Of a stretch of 64,000 nucleotides of DNA, positions 1-10,915 are shown piece after piece (position 1 is the stretch's first letter; every line of letters begins with the position of its first letter). The translations under genes were made by a program, and so were the position numbers. Origin of the DNA: Aliidiomarina halalkaliphila (lineage in GTDB: Bacteria; Pseudomonadota; Gammaproteobacteria; Enterobacterales; Alteromonadaceae); the NCBI RefSeq assembly GCF_007096385.1, contig NZ_VJWL01000003.1:248001-312000 (forward strand). Direction: 5' to 3'. A model generated the notes under the pieces. That model made no database searches. It was not told the DNA's origin and saw nothing but the letters and a program-made list of their open reading frames with translations.

Positions 1-2003
1 AATTGGGATTGCGCAGTGTGCAAGATGTGCTTTTTCATCTGCCATTACGCTATCAAGACCGCACCCGTATTACTCCGATTGCGAGTATGCGGGTGGGTGA
101 TCACGCCACCGTGGTAGCGGATGTGATCGACGCCAAAGTTCATTTCGGACGGCGGCGCGCGCTCTTAGTGCGTGTGAACGACCGCTCGGGTACGCTTACC
201 CTGCGCTTTTTTCGCTTTTCTGCAGCCCAACAAAAACAGTTTGTCACTGGACAAAAAGTGCATTTGTACGGAGAAGTACGACCGGGACCAACGGGACCGG
301 AAGTGATTCACCCAGAGTACAAACTGGTGGATGGTCACGAACCCATTCAGGTCGATGAAGCGCTCACGCCGGTGTATCCCACCACCGAAGGGGTGCATCA
401 ACTCACATTGCGGAACTTAGTGACCCAAGCCCTCAGTTATTTGAACAATAAAAGTTTACCCGAACTGTTGCCCGCTGATTTGCGGGCAGGCCGACCTAGC
501 TTAGAAACCGCGATTCGTACGCTCCATCACCCGCCGCGAGATATCGATCAGCAACAGCTGTTAGATGGATTTCATCCCACCCAACGTCGATTAGCCCTAG
601 AAGAATTGCTCGCCCATCAACTGAGCATGTTGTATGCGCGACAGCAACAGCAGGCGGTATCTGCGCCGGTGCTCGTACCTTCAAAAGTCCTAAAGCAACG
701 ATTCCTCGATGGCTTGCCGTTTTCCCCGACGGGTGCGCAGGAAAGAGTGGTAAAAGAAATCGAAGCGGATATGCAACAAGCCTTGCCGATGCTGCGCTTA
801 GTGCAAGGGGATGTGGGCTCGGGGAAAACTTTAGTGGCGGCAATGGCGGCGCTGTCGGCAATTGAAGCTGGGTATCAAGTTGCCTTAATGGCACCTACGG
901 AATTATTGGCCGAGCAACATGCGCAAAGCTTTTCCATGTGGCTCGAACCCTTAGGTGTGCGTGTGGGCTGGCTGACAGGTAAGCTCAAAGGGAAAGGCCG
1001 AGCAGCAACCCTAGAGGCATTAGCGGATGGCACTTTGGGTTTTATCGTGGGTACCCATGCGCTCTTTCAGGAAAGCGTGCACTTTCACCGTTTAGCTTTA
1101 GTGATTATTGATGAGCAACACCGCTTTGGGGTGCATCAGCGCCTTGCTCTGCGGGAGAAAGGTGAACAACAAGGCATGCATCCGCATCAACTGGTGATGA
1201 CGGCGACGCCGATTCCTCGTACCTTGGCAATGACCGCCTATGCTGATTTAGCCACCTCGATCATTGATGAGCTCCCTCCTGGCCGCACCCCCGTAAATAC
1301 AGTAGCCATTCCAGACAGCCGACGGGATGACGTGATTGAACGTTTGCGCCATACGGTGGTGAGCGAGCGCCGACAGGTGTATTGGGTGTGTACCCTGATT
1401 GAAGAATCAGAAGTGTTGCAATGTCAGGCGGCGGAAGATACCGCCGCCTACCTAACGGAAACCTTGCCGGAGCTGCGGGTGGGCTTAGTGCATGGCCGTC
1501 AGAAAAGTGCAGAAAAAGAAGCCATTATGCAGCAGTTTAAGGCGCATGAATTGGATTTACTGGTGGCCACCACCGTGATTGAGGTTGGCGTGGATGTTCC
1601 TAATGCCAGCTTAATGATTATTGAGAATCCGGAGCGCCTTGGCTTAGCCCAGTTGCATCAATTACGGGGCCGAGTAGGCCGAGGCTCAGTAGCAAGTTCT
1701 TGTGTGTTGCTCTACAAAACGCCGCTATCACGCCAAGGCCAAGAACGCCTTGGGGTGCTGCGCGAGAGTAACGACGGCTTTGTGATCGCGGAGAAAGATC
1801 TGGAATTGCGCGGCCCCGGCGAACTTCTGGGAGCGCGACAAACCGGTTTAGTGCAAATGAAAGTGGCGGATTTAACCCGCGATAGCGACTTAATTCCAGA
1901 AATCCAACAGATCGCACAGCAGCTCTTTCGTGATTTCCCACAGCATAGTGATGCCTTGATGCAACGTTGGTTACCCGATAAGGAACGCTATGCTTCCGTT
2001 TAA
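1..2003 (+). CDS. recG: ATP-dependent DNA helicase RecG (5' end cut by window)
   Basis: RecG unwinds and reverses stalled replication forks and branch-migrates Holliday junctions in the cytoplasm. About 666 codons are visible. The first residues align with roughly residue 28 of E. coli RecG, so only the extreme N-terminus is missing. The wedge (OB-fold) domain comes first. The superfamily 2 helicase core follows, with Walker A GDVGSGKT near visible residue 270, a DEQH box near 370, the MTATPIPRT motif and the C-terminal QLRGRVGRG motif VI. The frame is open throughout and ends in TAA shortly before ubiE. Family assignment is firm. Confidence 0.97.
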   Translation, partial: LGLRSVQDVLFHLPLRYQDRTRITPIASMRVGDHATVVADVIDAKVHFGRRRALLVRVNDRSGTLTLRFFRFSAAQQKQFVTGQKVHLYGEVRPGPTGPEVIHPEYKLVDGHEPIQVDEALTPVYPTTEGVHQLTLRNLVTQALSYLNNKSLPELLPADLRAGRPSLETAIRTLHHPPRDIDQQQLLDGFHPTQRRLALEELLAHQLSMLYARQQQQAVSAPVLVPSKVLKQRFLDGLPFSPTGAQERVVKEIEADMQQALPMLRLVQGDVGSGKTLVAAMAALSAIEAGYQVALMAPTELLAEQHAQSFSMWLEPLGVRVGWLTGKLKGKGRAATLEALADGTLGFIVGTHALFQESVHFHRLALVIIDEQHRFGVHQRLALREKGEQQGMHPHQLVMTATPIPRTLAMTAYADLATSIIDELPPGRTPVNTVAIPDSRRDDVIERLRHTVVSERRQVYWVCTLIEESEVLQCQAAEDTAAYLTETLPELRVGLVHGRQKSAEKEAIMQQFKAHELDLLVATTVIEVGVDVPNASLMIIENPERLGLAQLHQLRGRVGRGSVASSCVLLYKTPLSRQGQERLGVLRESNDGFVIAEKDLELRGPGELLGARQTGLVQMKVADLTRDSDLIPEIQQIAQQLFRDFPQHSDALMQRWLPDKERYASV

Positions 2004-2028
2004 TTGTACCGGGATTGCGCCCTGTGTA

Positions 2029-2055
2029 TTGGGCAAATCGCTGCTATCGTATACA
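2029..2055 (+). promoter_or_regulatory. Candidate sigma-70 promoter for ubiE
   Basis: TTGGGC at 2029-2034 and TATACA at 2050-2055 are 15 bp apart, a short spacer, in the gap between recG and ubiE. The position suits transcription of the ubiE-ubiJ-ubiB genes. It was found by eye only. Confidence 0.4.
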
Positions 2056-2089
2056 CTAGGCCTGAATTTTACGAGGCAGGCAGTTTTTC

Positions 2090-2842
2090 ATGAAAAAGCA
2101 CGACGATAGTACACACTTTGGTTTCAAAACCGTCGCAAAAGACGAGAAAGCGAACATGGTTGCCGGTGTGTTCCACTCTGTTGCAGGCAAGTATGACTTG
2201 ATGAACGATGTGATGTCGTTTGGGATTCATCGCTTGTGGAAACGATTCACCATTGATTGCAGCGGTGTGCGGCGTGGACAAAAGGTTCTCGATTTAGCTG
2301 GCGGCACCGGCGATCTTGCTGCAAAATTTTCTCGTATGGTGGGGCCTGAAGGAGAGGTCGTGCTGGCGGACATTAACGAATCTATGCTGCAAGTAGGCCG
2401 CGATAAGCTGCGCGACATGGGAATTGTCGGCAATGTGAGTTATGTGCAGGCCGACGCAGAGAAACTTCCCTTCCCGGATGATACCTTTGATCTGATCACC
2501 ATTGCTTTCGGTTTACGTAACGTGACTGATAAAGATGCTGCCTTGCGCTCCATGCTGCGGGTGCTAAAACCTGGCGGCCGTCTCCTAGTGTTGGAATTCT
2601 CCAAACCCGACGTGGAATTATTGTCGAAGGCCTACGATGTGTATTCGTTCCATGTGATGCCACGTATGGGTGAATGGATTGCCAAAGATAAAGAGAGTTA
2701 TCAGTATCTGGCCGAGTCTATTCGTATGCACCCAGACCAAGAAACATTAAAAGACATGATGCAAGACGCCGGCTTTGAGCAAGTGACCTATCACAATTTG
2801 ACCGGCGGTATCGTTGCCTTGCATCGAGGTTTTAAATTCTAA
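2090..2842 (+). CDS. ubiE: Ubiquinone/menaquinone C-methyltransferase UbiE
   Basis: UbiE is the SAM-dependent C-methyltransferase of ubiquinone (and menaquinone) biosynthesis. The 250-residue length matches E. coli UbiE (251). SAM-binding motif [11 protein letters not shown], is at residues 66-75. The family segments [19 protein letters not shown] and FGLRNVTD are present. The ATG follows a GAGGCAGG Shine-Dalgarno-like stretch. The stop codon overlaps the ATG of ubiJ (TAATG), so the two genes are probably translationally coupled. Order ubiE-ubiJ-ubiB is the usual gammaproteobacterial one. Confidence 0.98.
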   Translation: MKKHDDSTHFGFKTVAKDEKANMVAGVFHSVAGKYDLMNDVMSFGIHRLWKRFTIDCSGVRRGQKVLDLAGGTGDLAAKFSRMVGPEGEVVLADINESMLQVGRDKLRDMGIVGNVSYVQADAEKLPFPDDTFDLITIAFGLRNVTDKDAALRSMLRVLKPGGRLLVLEFSKPDVELLSKAYDVYSFHVMPRMGEWIAKDKESYQYLAESIRMHPDQETLKDMMQDAGFEQVTYHNLTGGIVALHRGFKF

Positions 2843-3468
2843 TGCCGGTGCTAGCGGTTGTTCGAGCCAGTATTGAACGGGCGCTCAATGTAGCGCTTGC
2901 GAACGACCCGCGCGCCAAGCAGCGTTTAGCCGGCGTGCAAGGGAAGTGTTTTCGGCTAAATGTGTCAGGACTACCGGAACCCATTACCTTGTTTTTCTAC
3001 GCCGACGCTATTTCCTTGCTTGGCCCCGATTATGAATCCGTGGATGGTTCCGTCACCGTGGCATTGAGCGACCTTAGCGAGTTAAGTGACGCCAGCAAAG
3101 TGACGCAGATGATGCAATCGGGCAGAGTGACGATCACCGGCGATCCAGTGTTCGCTCAGCAAGCGGCGCAGGTATTTTTAAAGCTGGATGTGGATTTTGA
3201 AGAGCTATTTGCTCACTACCTAGGTGATGTGCCGGGCTACTGGCTGGCCCAAGGTGTGGATAAATTAAAGCAAATGAGGCCAAACGCAGCGCGTATGCAA
3301 AAACGCGCGAGCGATGTGCTTACGCAAGAGACACAACTTGCCGCGAGCCCGTTATTCTTTGCGCTCTACCAAGACGACGTGCGCGCTCTTGGTAAGCAAC
3401 TCGACGCCTTAGAGAAACGTTTAGATTCAATAGCGAAGCGGTCATCAACGCCGCCGAAAACGGAGTAA
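2842..3468 (+). CDS. ubiJ: Ubiquinone biosynthesis accessory factor UbiJ (SCP2 domain)
   Basis: UbiJ is an SCP2 lipid-binding protein that works with UbiK in the Ubi metabolon, where hydrophobic ubiquinone intermediates are hydroxylated and methylated. It has 208 residues against 201 in E. coli. The N-terminal half carries the SCP2 fold, with a segment reading [16 protein letters not shown]; the C-terminal part is helical and charged. It overlaps the end of ubiE by one base and lies 4 bases before ubiB. Assignment rests on both context and sequence. Confidence 0.93.
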   Translation: MPVLAVVRASIERALNVALANDPRAKQRLAGVQGKCFRLNVSGLPEPITLFFYADAISLLGPDYESVDGSVTVALSDLSELSDASKVTQMMQSGRVTITGDPVFAQQAAQVFLKLDVDFEELFAHYLGDVPGYWLAQGVDKLKQMRPNAARMQKRASDVLTQETQLAASPLFFALYQDDVRALGKQLDALEKRLDSIAKRSSTPPKTE

Positions 3469-3472
3469 GCCC

Positions 3473-5113
3473 GTGCGAGCTTTCCGCTTATATAAAATTT
3501 TGAGCACCTTGCTCAAACATGGAGTAGACGATTTGATACCTCGGCGCTGGTTGCCGTGGTATATCCGTTTTTGGCGCCGTTGTGCGTTTTGGTTGCGCAA
3601 TCGGCATCCAGACAAGCCGTTGGCGGAACGTTTACGTATGGCGCTTGAAGCTCTTGGTCCCGTGTATGTGAAACTGGGGCAAATGCTCTCGACTCGGCAT
3701 GATTTGCTCGAGCCCGATATGATCCTACAGTTGTCGATGCTGCAAGATCGGGTGGTGCCGTTCCCTGGCGAAGAAGCGAAGCGCCTGATTGAGAAATCCC
3801 TGGGTATTGCCGATATGTCGGAGCTTTTTGAATCCTTCACGGTTAAACCTTTAGCGTCTGCTTCCATCGCCCAAGTGCATTCGGCGGTGATTAAACGCCC
3901 GGATAACGGGCAAGAGCAAGACGTGGTCGTGAAGGTGACTCGGCCCGGCATCGTGAAAACTATTGATGCGGATTTGGAGCTTATGGAAGCGGTGGCCCGC
4001 TTGGCCGCGCGCTATTTGCCAGATGGAAAGCGTTTAAAACCCGTAGAAGTCATTCATGAGTATCGTAAAACCCTGTATAACGAGCTTAGCCTGGACCGGG
4101 AAGCCGCTAATGCGATTCAGCTGCGTCGTAATTTTACCGATTCGGAGTTACTCTATATTCCAGAAGTATTTAGTGAGTTTACGCGCCCCAATGTGATGGT
4201 GATGGAGCGCATTTACGGGGTGCCGGTGAATGATGTGGCACGTCTCCGTGAGCTTGGAATTGATTTAAAAACCTTAGCAGAGCGAGGCGTTGAAGTATTC
4301 TTCACGCAGGTGTTCAGAGATTCGTTCTTCCACGCAGATATGCACCCAGGCAATATTTTTGTGGATCCGGATTCGGCGAAGAACCCACGCTATTTTGCGG
4401 TTGATTTTGGCATTGTTGGTACGCTCAACCGCGAGGATAAGCGTTACCTGGCTGAGAATTTTATTGCCTTTTTTAATCGTGATTATCGCAAAGTGGCTGA
4501 GTTGCACGTTGATTCTGGCTGGGTGCCTACCGACACCAATATCGAAGAGTTTGAGTCCGCTATTCGCACCGTCTGTGAGCCTATCTTTGAGAAGCCCCTC
4601 GCTGAGATTTCCTTTGCCAATGTGTTATTGAATTTATTTAATACAGCTCGGCGCTTTGAAATGGAAGTGCAGCCTCAGTTGGTGCTGTTACAGAAAACCC
4701 TATTGTATGTGGAAGGCTTGGGCCGTCAGTTGTATCCGCAGTTAGATCTGTGGAAAACCGCAAAGCCTTATTTAGAGCGGTGGATGCAAGAGCAAATTGG
4801 CTGGCGTGCGCTGGTGCGAAGCTTGAAAGAGCAGGCGCCGTACTGGGCAGAAAAACTACCTGAAATGCCGACTTTGCTATACGATACACTGAAGCAAGTA
4901 CGCAATAGCAGTCGTGATGCTCAGCAATATGCAGATGCATTTATTGAGCATCAGAAACGGGCTGCAGTAAGCCGCTGGTGGAGCTTACTGGCTGTCAGTT
5001 TAACCATTACTACCGCAGCTTTTGTGGTCGCCCCTATGATGGTGGTTTGGCCTACAGTGACTGGTTTAGCCGCCGTGTTAACGTGGTGGCGAGCGTGGTC
5101 GGCGAAACCTTAA
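3473..5113 (+). CDS. ubiB: UbiB, ADCK-type atypical kinase/ATPase of ubiquinone synthesis
   Basis: UbiB is a membrane-anchored ADCK/ABC1 family ATPase needed for ubiquinone synthesis. The 546 residues equal the E. coli length. Visible family signatures are KLGQ at residues 67-70, the Ala/Ser-rich loop ASASIAQVH in place of a normal P-loop, [10 protein letters not shown] (catalytic loop) and VDFGIVG (metal-binding DFG). Two hydrophobic segments near the C-terminus form the membrane anchor. The start is GTG at 3473, chosen because it aligns with the E. coli N-terminus and lies 4 bases after ubiJ. Confidence 0.97.
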   Translation: MRAFRLYKILSTLLKHGVDDLIPRRWLPWYIRFWRRCAFWLRNRHPDKPLAERLRMALEALGPVYVKLGQMLSTRHDLLEPDMILQLSMLQDRVVPFPGEEAKRLIEKSLGIADMSELFESFTVKPLASASIAQVHSAVIKRPDNGQEQDVVVKVTRPGIVKTIDADLELMEAVARLAARYLPDGKRLKPVEVIHEYRKTLYNELSLDREAANAIQLRRNFTDSELLYIPEVFSEFTRPNVMVMERIYGVPVNDVARLRELGIDLKTLAERGVEVFFTQVFRDSFFHADMHPGNIFVDPDSAKNPRYFAVDFGIVGTLNREDKRYLAENFIAFFNRDYRKVAELHVDSGWVPTDTNIEEFESAIRTVCEPIFEKPLAEISFANVLLNLFNTARRFEMEVQPQLVLLQKTLLYVEGLGRQLYPQLDLWKTAKPYLERWMQEQIGWRALVRSLKEQAPYWAEKLPEMPTLLYDTLKQVRNSSRDAQQYADAFIEHQKRAAVSRWWSLLAVSLTITTAAFVVAPMMVVWPTVTGLAAVLTWWRAWSAKP

Positions 5114-5146
5114 CGAATACGCCTTTAACGGAAAGAGAGAAACAGC

Positions 5147-5401
5147 ATGGCTCCTAGCTTATGGCAATTACTCATTGTGCTCCTAATCGTTGTGTTAGTG
5201 TTTGGTAGCAAGCGCTTACGCGGTTTAGGTAGTGATCTTGGCTCGGCATTTCGTGGCTTTAAGAAAGAAGTGGGAAATGACTCAAAAAATGATAAAGATG
5301 ACGCTGAAAAGCTAGAGCAAGCCCCGAAAAACACGCCTCCTTCAGAGTCTTCTGAAGGCGAAAAGAACGACTCACAACAGAAGCCAGAAAAGCGCGACTA
5401 A
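5147..5401 (+). CDS. tatA: Sec-independent translocase subunit TatA
   Basis: TatA polymerises to form the pore through which folded proteins cross the inner membrane. The 84-residue protein has one N-terminal membrane helix followed by the [14 protein letters not shown] hinge and an amphipathic helix, as in all TatA proteins. The tail is highly charged and hydrophilic. It starts a tatA-tatB-tatC cluster directly after ubiB, as in E. coli, with GGAAAGAGAG just upstream of the ATG as ribosome binding site. Confidence 0.96.
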   Translation: MAPSLWQLLIVLLIVVLVFGSKRLRGLGSDLGSAFRGFKKEVGNDSKNDKDDAEKLEQAPKNTPPSESSEGEKNDSQQKPEKRD

Positions 5402-5404
5402 GCT

Positions 5405-5764
5405 ATGTTTGATATGGGCTTCTGGGAGTTACTGGTCATTGCTGTCATCGGTTTACTCGTGTTGGGTCCAGAGCGATTACCCGGGGCTATTCGCGCGTTG
5501 CAACGTAACATTGCCAAATTCCGCGCTTTTAGCAGTCGTATGGAAGCGGAAATTAATCACGAGCTCCGCGTAAAAGAGCTTCATGAGCATCTTAAGAAAA
5601 TTGAGACAGCTGAAGATATGGAGAACCTTTCTCCAGAGTTGAAGCGCTCTCTCGAGGAATTACAACGGGCGGCAGATTCGGTGCGCCATCCCTACGCGCC
5701 ACCTGCGGATGATCAGAGCAGCGAGAACAAAACGCCTACCAATAAAAAGCCAAAGGATTCTTAA
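5405..5764 (+). CDS. tatB: Sec-independent translocase subunit TatB
   Basis: TatB forms the twin-arginine signal receptor together with TatC. The 119-residue protein opens with MFDMGFWELLVIAVIGLLV, one membrane helix, then LGPERLP, the TatB-specific hinge where TatA has FGSKRL. A long amphipathic and charged helical tail follows. Its start is 3 bases after the tatA stop and its stop is 1 base before the tatC start, so the three genes form a tight operon. Confidence 0.96.
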   Translation: MFDMGFWELLVIAVIGLLVLGPERLPGAIRALQRNIAKFRAFSSRMEAEINHELRVKELHEHLKKIETAEDMENLSPELKRSLEELQRAADSVRHPYAPPADDQSSENKTPTNKKPKDS

Positions 5765-5765
5765 T

Positions 5766-6494
5766 ATGCAAGAAGCCGGCTTACTCGATCACCTCGCCGC
5801 GTTACGTAAAACCCTGTTACGTTCCGTGACCGTGGTGCTTTTGATATTTGTCAGTTTGATTTATTTTGCCCGGGATTTGTATCGTTGGTTGGCAGACCCA
5901 CTTATGGTGCACTTACCCGAAGGCACCAGTATGATCGCTACCGATGTTGGTGCGCCTTTCTTTGCGCCTTTTAAATTAACTCTTGTGGTGGCGATCTTCG
6001 TGGCTATTCCGTTTCTTCTGCATCAAGTGTGGCGGTTTATTGCCCCCGCACTGTACGAGAAAGAAAAGCGATTGGTTGTGCCATTACTGATCAGCAGCAG
6101 CTTGCTGTTTTACGCAGGGATTGCTTTTGCTTACTACGTGGTATTGCCACTGGCGTTTGCATTTTTTACCAGTATGGCGCCCGAGGGCATTACGATTGCC
6201 ACGGATATTTCCAGTTACCTCGATTTTGTTCTGAAAATTTTCTTTGCCTTCGGCATCGCGTTTGAAATTCCCGTCGCCATCTTATTGTTGGTGTGGAGCG
6301 GAACCGTTACACCGCAATCCCTTAGAGATAAGCGCCCGTACGTGATTGTTGGGGTATTTGTGGTAGGTATGTTCTTAACTCCACCGGATGTCATTTCGCA
6401 GACCTTGCTTGCAGTCCCGATGTGGTTACTGTATGAACTAGGCATAGTCTTGGCTGGCTTATATACAAAAAAAACAAAGGAGGAACAGCCATGA
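5766..6494 (+). CDS. tatC: Sec-independent translocase subunit TatC
   Basis: TatC is the six-helix membrane core of the Tat translocase and binds the twin-arginine signal. The start at 5766 gives 242 residues and the typical N-terminus MQEAGLLDHLAALRKTLLRS; a longer in-frame extension exists but runs through tatB. Signature segments include PFLLHQVWRFIAPALYEKEK and FLTPPDVISQ. The last four bases, ATGA, overlap the start of the next gene, whose Shine-Dalgarno sequence AAAGGAGGA lies inside the 3' end of tatC. Confidence 0.97.
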   Translation: MQEAGLLDHLAALRKTLLRSVTVVLLIFVSLIYFARDLYRWLADPLMVHLPEGTSMIATDVGAPFFAPFKLTLVVAIFVAIPFLLHQVWRFIAPALYEKEKRLVVPLLISSSLLFYAGIAFAYYVVLPLAFAFFTSMAPEGITIATDISSYLDFVLKIFFAFGIAFEIPVAILLLVWSGTVTPQSLRDKRPYVIVGVFVVGMFLTPPDVISQTLLAVPMWLLYELGIVLAGLYTKKTKEEQP

Positions 6495-7165
6495 AGTTTG
6501 CAGTAAAAATAGCAATCGCAAGTGCATTAGTGATGGTGAGCTCCCCTCTGAATGCCGAAGAATCCGTGAATGCGCAGTTACGATCCTGTGCACAAATACA
6601 AAATGCTCTCGAGCGTTTAGTCTGCTTTGATAATGTGGTTGCAGGTTTAAGTAGCAGTGGTGCCTCCGCTCAAGAACGCGGTCGTGGTCAAGGTCAGGGT
6701 CAAGGTCAGGGTCAAGGCCAGGGTCAAGGCCAGGGGCAAGGGCAAGCACGAGCCGAGCAGGCGCGTCAGCAAATGGATCCGGAAGAGCGGGTTACTTGGG
6801 CACAACAACAAAGCGAAGAGCGAGCGCGTGAGGCTGAAGCCCGGGCTCAAGAAGCCGAGAAGCGCGCCGCTGAAGCAGAGGCACGTGCCAAACAAGCGGA
6901 ACAGCAGCGAAGAGAGCAAGAGCAAAGTGCCGGAAAACCCATTGAAGGTCGTGAGTACGTCACCATTGCTGAGGCGTGGCAGAATCCGCGTGGTACCTGG
7001 TTCTTCCGTTTAGACAACGGTCAGGTATGGCGCCAGCAAGGATCGGAGCGCTTCTATTTTAGTGAGCGTACGCAATACTATATTGAAGAAGGGCGCGTGT
7101 TTAATAGCTACTTCTTAGGTACGGACGGTCAAAACCGACGTATTCGTGTGCAGTTGGATCGGTAA
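6491..7165 (+). CDS. Exported protein with a (Gly-Gln)10 repeat and helical linker
   Basis: I do not recognise a named family. The 224-residue protein has a signal peptide (MKFAVKIAIASALVMVSSPLNA, likely cut after NA). A short Cys-containing stretch follows (LRSCAQ...RLVCFDN), then ten Gly-Gln repeats at residues 66-85. Next is an Ala/Glu/Arg-rich, probably coiled-coil linker. The C-terminal domain of about 70 residues is aromatic-rich and includes RGTWFFRLDNGQVWRQ. The start overlaps the tatC stop by four bases (ATGA), so it is co-transcribed with tatC. It is probably periplasmic. The function is unknown. Confidence 0.85.
   Translation: MKFAVKIAIASALVMVSSPLNAEESVNAQLRSCAQIQNALERLVCFDNVVAGLSSSGASAQERGRGQGQGQGQGQGQGQGQGQGQARAEQARQQMDPEERVTWAQQQSEERAREAEARAQEAEKRAAEAEARAKQAEQQRREQEQSAGKPIEGREYVTIAEAWQNPRGTWFFRLDNGQVWRQQGSERFYFSERTQYYIEEGRVFNSYFLGTDGQNRRIRVQLDR
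6686..6745 (+). repeat. Ten-copy hexanucleotide tandem repeat (Gly-Gln codons)
   Basis: Ten consecutive copies of a 6-base unit, GGN-CAR (mostly GGTCAA and GGTCAG, drifting to GGCCAG and GGGCAA at the 3' end), encode (Gly-Gln)10. The unit is a multiple of three, so copy-number change would not shift the reading frame. Confidence 0.97.
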
Positions 7166-7176
7166 TCGCTGATTCC

Positions 7177-7992
7177 ATGCTTGTCGATTGTGGCGTCAAC
7201 CTTACTGCAGCTGCACTTCGTGATGATATTGATCAGCTGATGCACAACGCCGCGAATAGCGGCGTAAAGCGTATGGTATTGATTGGTACATCAGAAAGCA
7301 CCAGTGCAGATGCAGCGCGCCTAGCAGCGCTGTGGCCCCATTGTGTTGCTACGGCGGGTGTACATCCCCATGACGCCGCTCATGTATCTGCAGACTACCT
7401 TAATCGATTGCGGGAGCTTGCCGCACAGCCGCAGGTGCGCGCCATTGGCGAGTGCGGCCTCGATTATAATCGCAATTATTCGCCACCAGCGGTGCAACGT
7501 AGTGTATTTGCGGCTCAGTTAGAGTTGGCGGTGGACTTACAGCTACCCGTTTATTTGCATGAACGGGATGCATTAACCGATCAACTCCATATCCTTGATG
7601 AATATATTAGCGCCCTGCCGGCGGCGTTCACTCATTGTTTTACTGGCGATCGGAGTACTTTAGAGGCTTACCTTGAGCGAGGCTGCTATATCGGGATAAC
7701 GGGTTGGGTATGCGATGAGCGCCGAGGTGCGGCGCTGCAAGAGGCGGTTCCCTTTGTTCCCGACGATCGATTATTGCTCGAAACCGATGCTCCGTATTTA
7801 TTACCCCGGACAATCAAACCAAAACCCAAATCCCGCACCAATACTCCGGCAAATCTGCCCTATGTACTCCACGAAGTAGCGCGCTTGCGTGAACAAACCA
7901 GCGCGTATGTGGCGCGGACGAGTAGTGACAATGCGATCCGCTTGTTTGGTGCTTGGCCCGAACTGAGCCAGGAGGAAAACCATGATGAGTAG
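7177..7992 (+). CDS. tatD: TatD-family metal-dependent DNase
   Basis: TatD is a cytoplasmic metal-dependent hydrolase of the TIM-barrel type with 3'-5' exonuclease activity on DNA and RNA; it is not part of the translocon despite the name. The 271-residue protein keeps the family motifs: AGVHPHDA, AIGECGLDYNRN, LPVYLHERDA, FTHCFTGD and LLLETDAPYLLPR. The N-terminal metal-binding HxH is replaced by DCGVNL, a common variant in this subfamily. It lies 11 bases after the Gly-Gln repeat gene, so it may share the tat transcript. Its 3' end overlaps the next gene by 11 bases. Confidence 0.93.
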   Translation: MLVDCGVNLTAAALRDDIDQLMHNAANSGVKRMVLIGTSESTSADAARLAALWPHCVATAGVHPHDAAHVSADYLNRLRELAAQPQVRAIGECGLDYNRNYSPPAVQRSVFAAQLELAVDLQLPVYLHERDALTDQLHILDEYISALPAAFTHCFTGDRSTLEAYLERGCYIGITGWVCDERRGAALQEAVPFVPDDRLLLETDAPYLLPRTIKPKPKSRTNTPANLPYVLHEVARLREQTSAYVARTSSDNAIRLFGAWPELSQEENHDE

Positions 7993-9820
7993 GCTGTGTT
8001 GTCAGCGCTTGCTGTGGGGGTGGCTATTTGTGTTGTTCACCTTGGCGTTTGGCGCTACGGCGGAGACAGCGTCAGACGAGCGAGTGGTGCCTGCCGCTGC
8101 CTATATTAAGGATACAGGGCGTGCGTTAACGTTTTCTGAGATTCAGGCGTTGCCCGATAATGCGTGGCGATATCTCGGCACGGAGGCGATTTCATTTGGT
8201 TATGACACCACTCCTTACTGGTTGCGGATTGAGATCCCCGCAGGCACCGGCGATCGACTTTTACAAATCGAATACCCCTTAATTGATGATCTACAACTGT
8301 ACTATGTCACGGCTGATCGCGAGCCCATCTACTATCAGATGGGGGATAAACTCCCGTTTCTAGAGCGACCGGTACTCGCCAATTCCTTTGTTACCGCAAT
8401 TCCCTATGATCATGCCCATGTGGCCTACCTTCGAGTAGAAACCAGTAGCTCGGTACGGGTACCTTTGTATATTTGGCCGGCGAACTCGTTCCATGCGGCA
8501 CAAGGGCCGCTCAATGTAGCGGTAGGCTTGTACTTTGGTGTGCTGATTTGCATGGTGGTCTATAACCTCTTCGGCTTTGTGGTGACCCGAGAACCGAGCT
8601 TCTTCAGTTATTCGGTCTATGTGATTTTTACCGGTTTGCTGATGTCGGCTCTGAGCGGAGTTGGCTTTCGCTACTTGTGGCCGGAGTTTATTTGGCTACA
8701 GGACCGGGCGATTGTGTTATTTGGGGGCTTTGCTTTTGTGTTCGCCACCTTGTTTATCACCCAATTACTTAATTTACGAAAGAACGGACCAAACTGGCAT
8801 AAGGGCTTAGTGATCTTAGGCGCAGTAGCGGGGTTTATTGGCCTTGCCAGTATGCTGTTACCGTATTCGTTCACGATTCGAATGCTGCTTGCGTTCGCGG
8901 TAATTGCCTGCAGTTACGTAATGGTTCTCGGTGTGGCGATGTGGCTACGTGGCATGATGTATGCGCAAATATTCATGTTGGCTTGGTTTACCTTCTTAGC
9001 ATCTATTATTTTTACCTCCCTAGGCTACTTGGGGATTATTGATGGTCAGTTTATCCAGCGTTATGCCATTATGATCGGATCGGGTATTGAAGTGTTGTTG
9101 CTTTCCTGGGTGGTGACACTGATGTATTCCGAGGAGCGCACGCAAAAATTAGAAGCTCAAGATGATGCGCTTAAACATGCGTTAGAAGCGCAGGCAGCGC
9201 AACGTGAACTAAATGAAGCCCTAGAAGCGCGAGTGGCAGAACGCACGGCAGAACTTGAAAAAGTCACCACGAGCTTACAGCGCGCCAATACTGAGCTTGA
9301 ACGCAAGAGCCACGAAGATGGCCTAACACGCTTGTTTAACCGCCGTTACTTTGATGAGCGGCTGCTCCAAGAATTTCATCAGGCCGTGCAGCAGAAGCGT
9401 CCACTGTCGGTGATTATGGTCGACATCGATAACTTTAAACCTCTGAACGATACTTACGGTCACCTGATTGGTGATGATGTGCTCGTGGCGTTTGCTGAGC
9501 GTTTGCAGCAAACCGCAAGTCGGGTCAACGACTTTGTTTGTCGCTATGGAGGTGAAGAGTTTGTCGTTGTTCTTCCTGTTACCGATGCCAATGCGGCCGA
9601 TCAAGTGGCAGAGCGCTTGCGCAGCGCGATTCGCTCAGAGCCGTTCACCAGTGATGCGGGCAAACTGACAGTAACGGCAAGTTTTGGTGTAGCAACGCAT
9701 ACAGCGGCAACGCCGATGGCCAATGCACAAGCGCTTTTGAAGGCTGCGGATAGCGCCTTGTATAACGCTAAATCGAAAGGGCGCGATCAGGTATTTCGCG
9801 TGCTCGCGAGCAGCGAATAA
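7982..9820 (+). CDS. Membrane diguanylate cyclase with 7TMR-DISM sensor (GGDEF)
   Basis: Predicted to make cyclic di-GMP from GTP in response to an external ligand. In order: signal peptide (residues 1-27, ending ATAE), a periplasmic beta-rich domain of the 7TMR-DISM extracellular type (about 30-170), seven membrane helices (about 175-385), a coiled coil (about 390-440) and a GGDEF domain. The active-site GGEEF is at residues 523-527 and the inhibitory-site RVND lies exactly five residues before it, so both catalysis and product inhibition look intact. There is no EAL domain. The gene overlaps tatD by 11 bases; the GGAGGAAAACC ribosome site is inside tatD. Confidence 0.93.
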   Translation: MMSRLCCQRLLWGWLFVLFTLAFGATAETASDERVVPAAAYIKDTGRALTFSEIQALPDNAWRYLGTEAISFGYDTTPYWLRIEIPAGTGDRLLQIEYPLIDDLQLYYVTADREPIYYQMGDKLPFLERPVLANSFVTAIPYDHAHVAYLRVETSSSVRVPLYIWPANSFHAAQGPLNVAVGLYFGVLICMVVYNLFGFVVTREPSFFSYSVYVIFTGLLMSALSGVGFRYLWPEFIWLQDRAIVLFGGFAFVFATLFITQLLNLRKNGPNWHKGLVILGAVAGFIGLASMLLPYSFTIRMLLAFAVIACSYVMVLGVAMWLRGMMYAQIFMLAWFTFLASIIFTSLGYLGIIDGQFIQRYAIMIGSGIEVLLLSWVVTLMYSEERTQKLEAQDDALKHALEAQAAQRELNEALEARVAERTAELEKVTTSLQRANTELERKSHEDGLTRLFNRRYFDERLLQEFHQAVQQKRPLSVIMVDIDNFKPLNDTYGHLIGDDVLVAFAERLQQTASRVNDFVCRYGGEEFVVVLPVTDANAADQVAERLRSAIRSEPFTSDAGKLTVTASFGVATHTAATPMANAQALLKAADSALYNAKSKGRDQVFRVLASSE

Positions 9821-9896
9821 GATTAATCTGACGAAGATTAGTCAATTGCCTAAATTTTCCAGTACAATTCAATGCATCATGCACGAAATAGGATAA

Positions 9897-10913
<1,017 letters not shown>

Positions 10914-10915
10914 CG

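Noticed and set aside
3445-3951. 168-codon minus-strand frame
   Set aside because: It is antisense to ubiB, has no ribosome site or family resemblance, and ubiB is certain.
6657-7013. 118-codon plus-strand frame and a minus-strand frame over the Gly-Gln repeat
   Set aside because: The hexanucleotide repeat keeps several frames open. The products are low-complexity and the frame with signal peptide (6491-7165) is clearly the real one.
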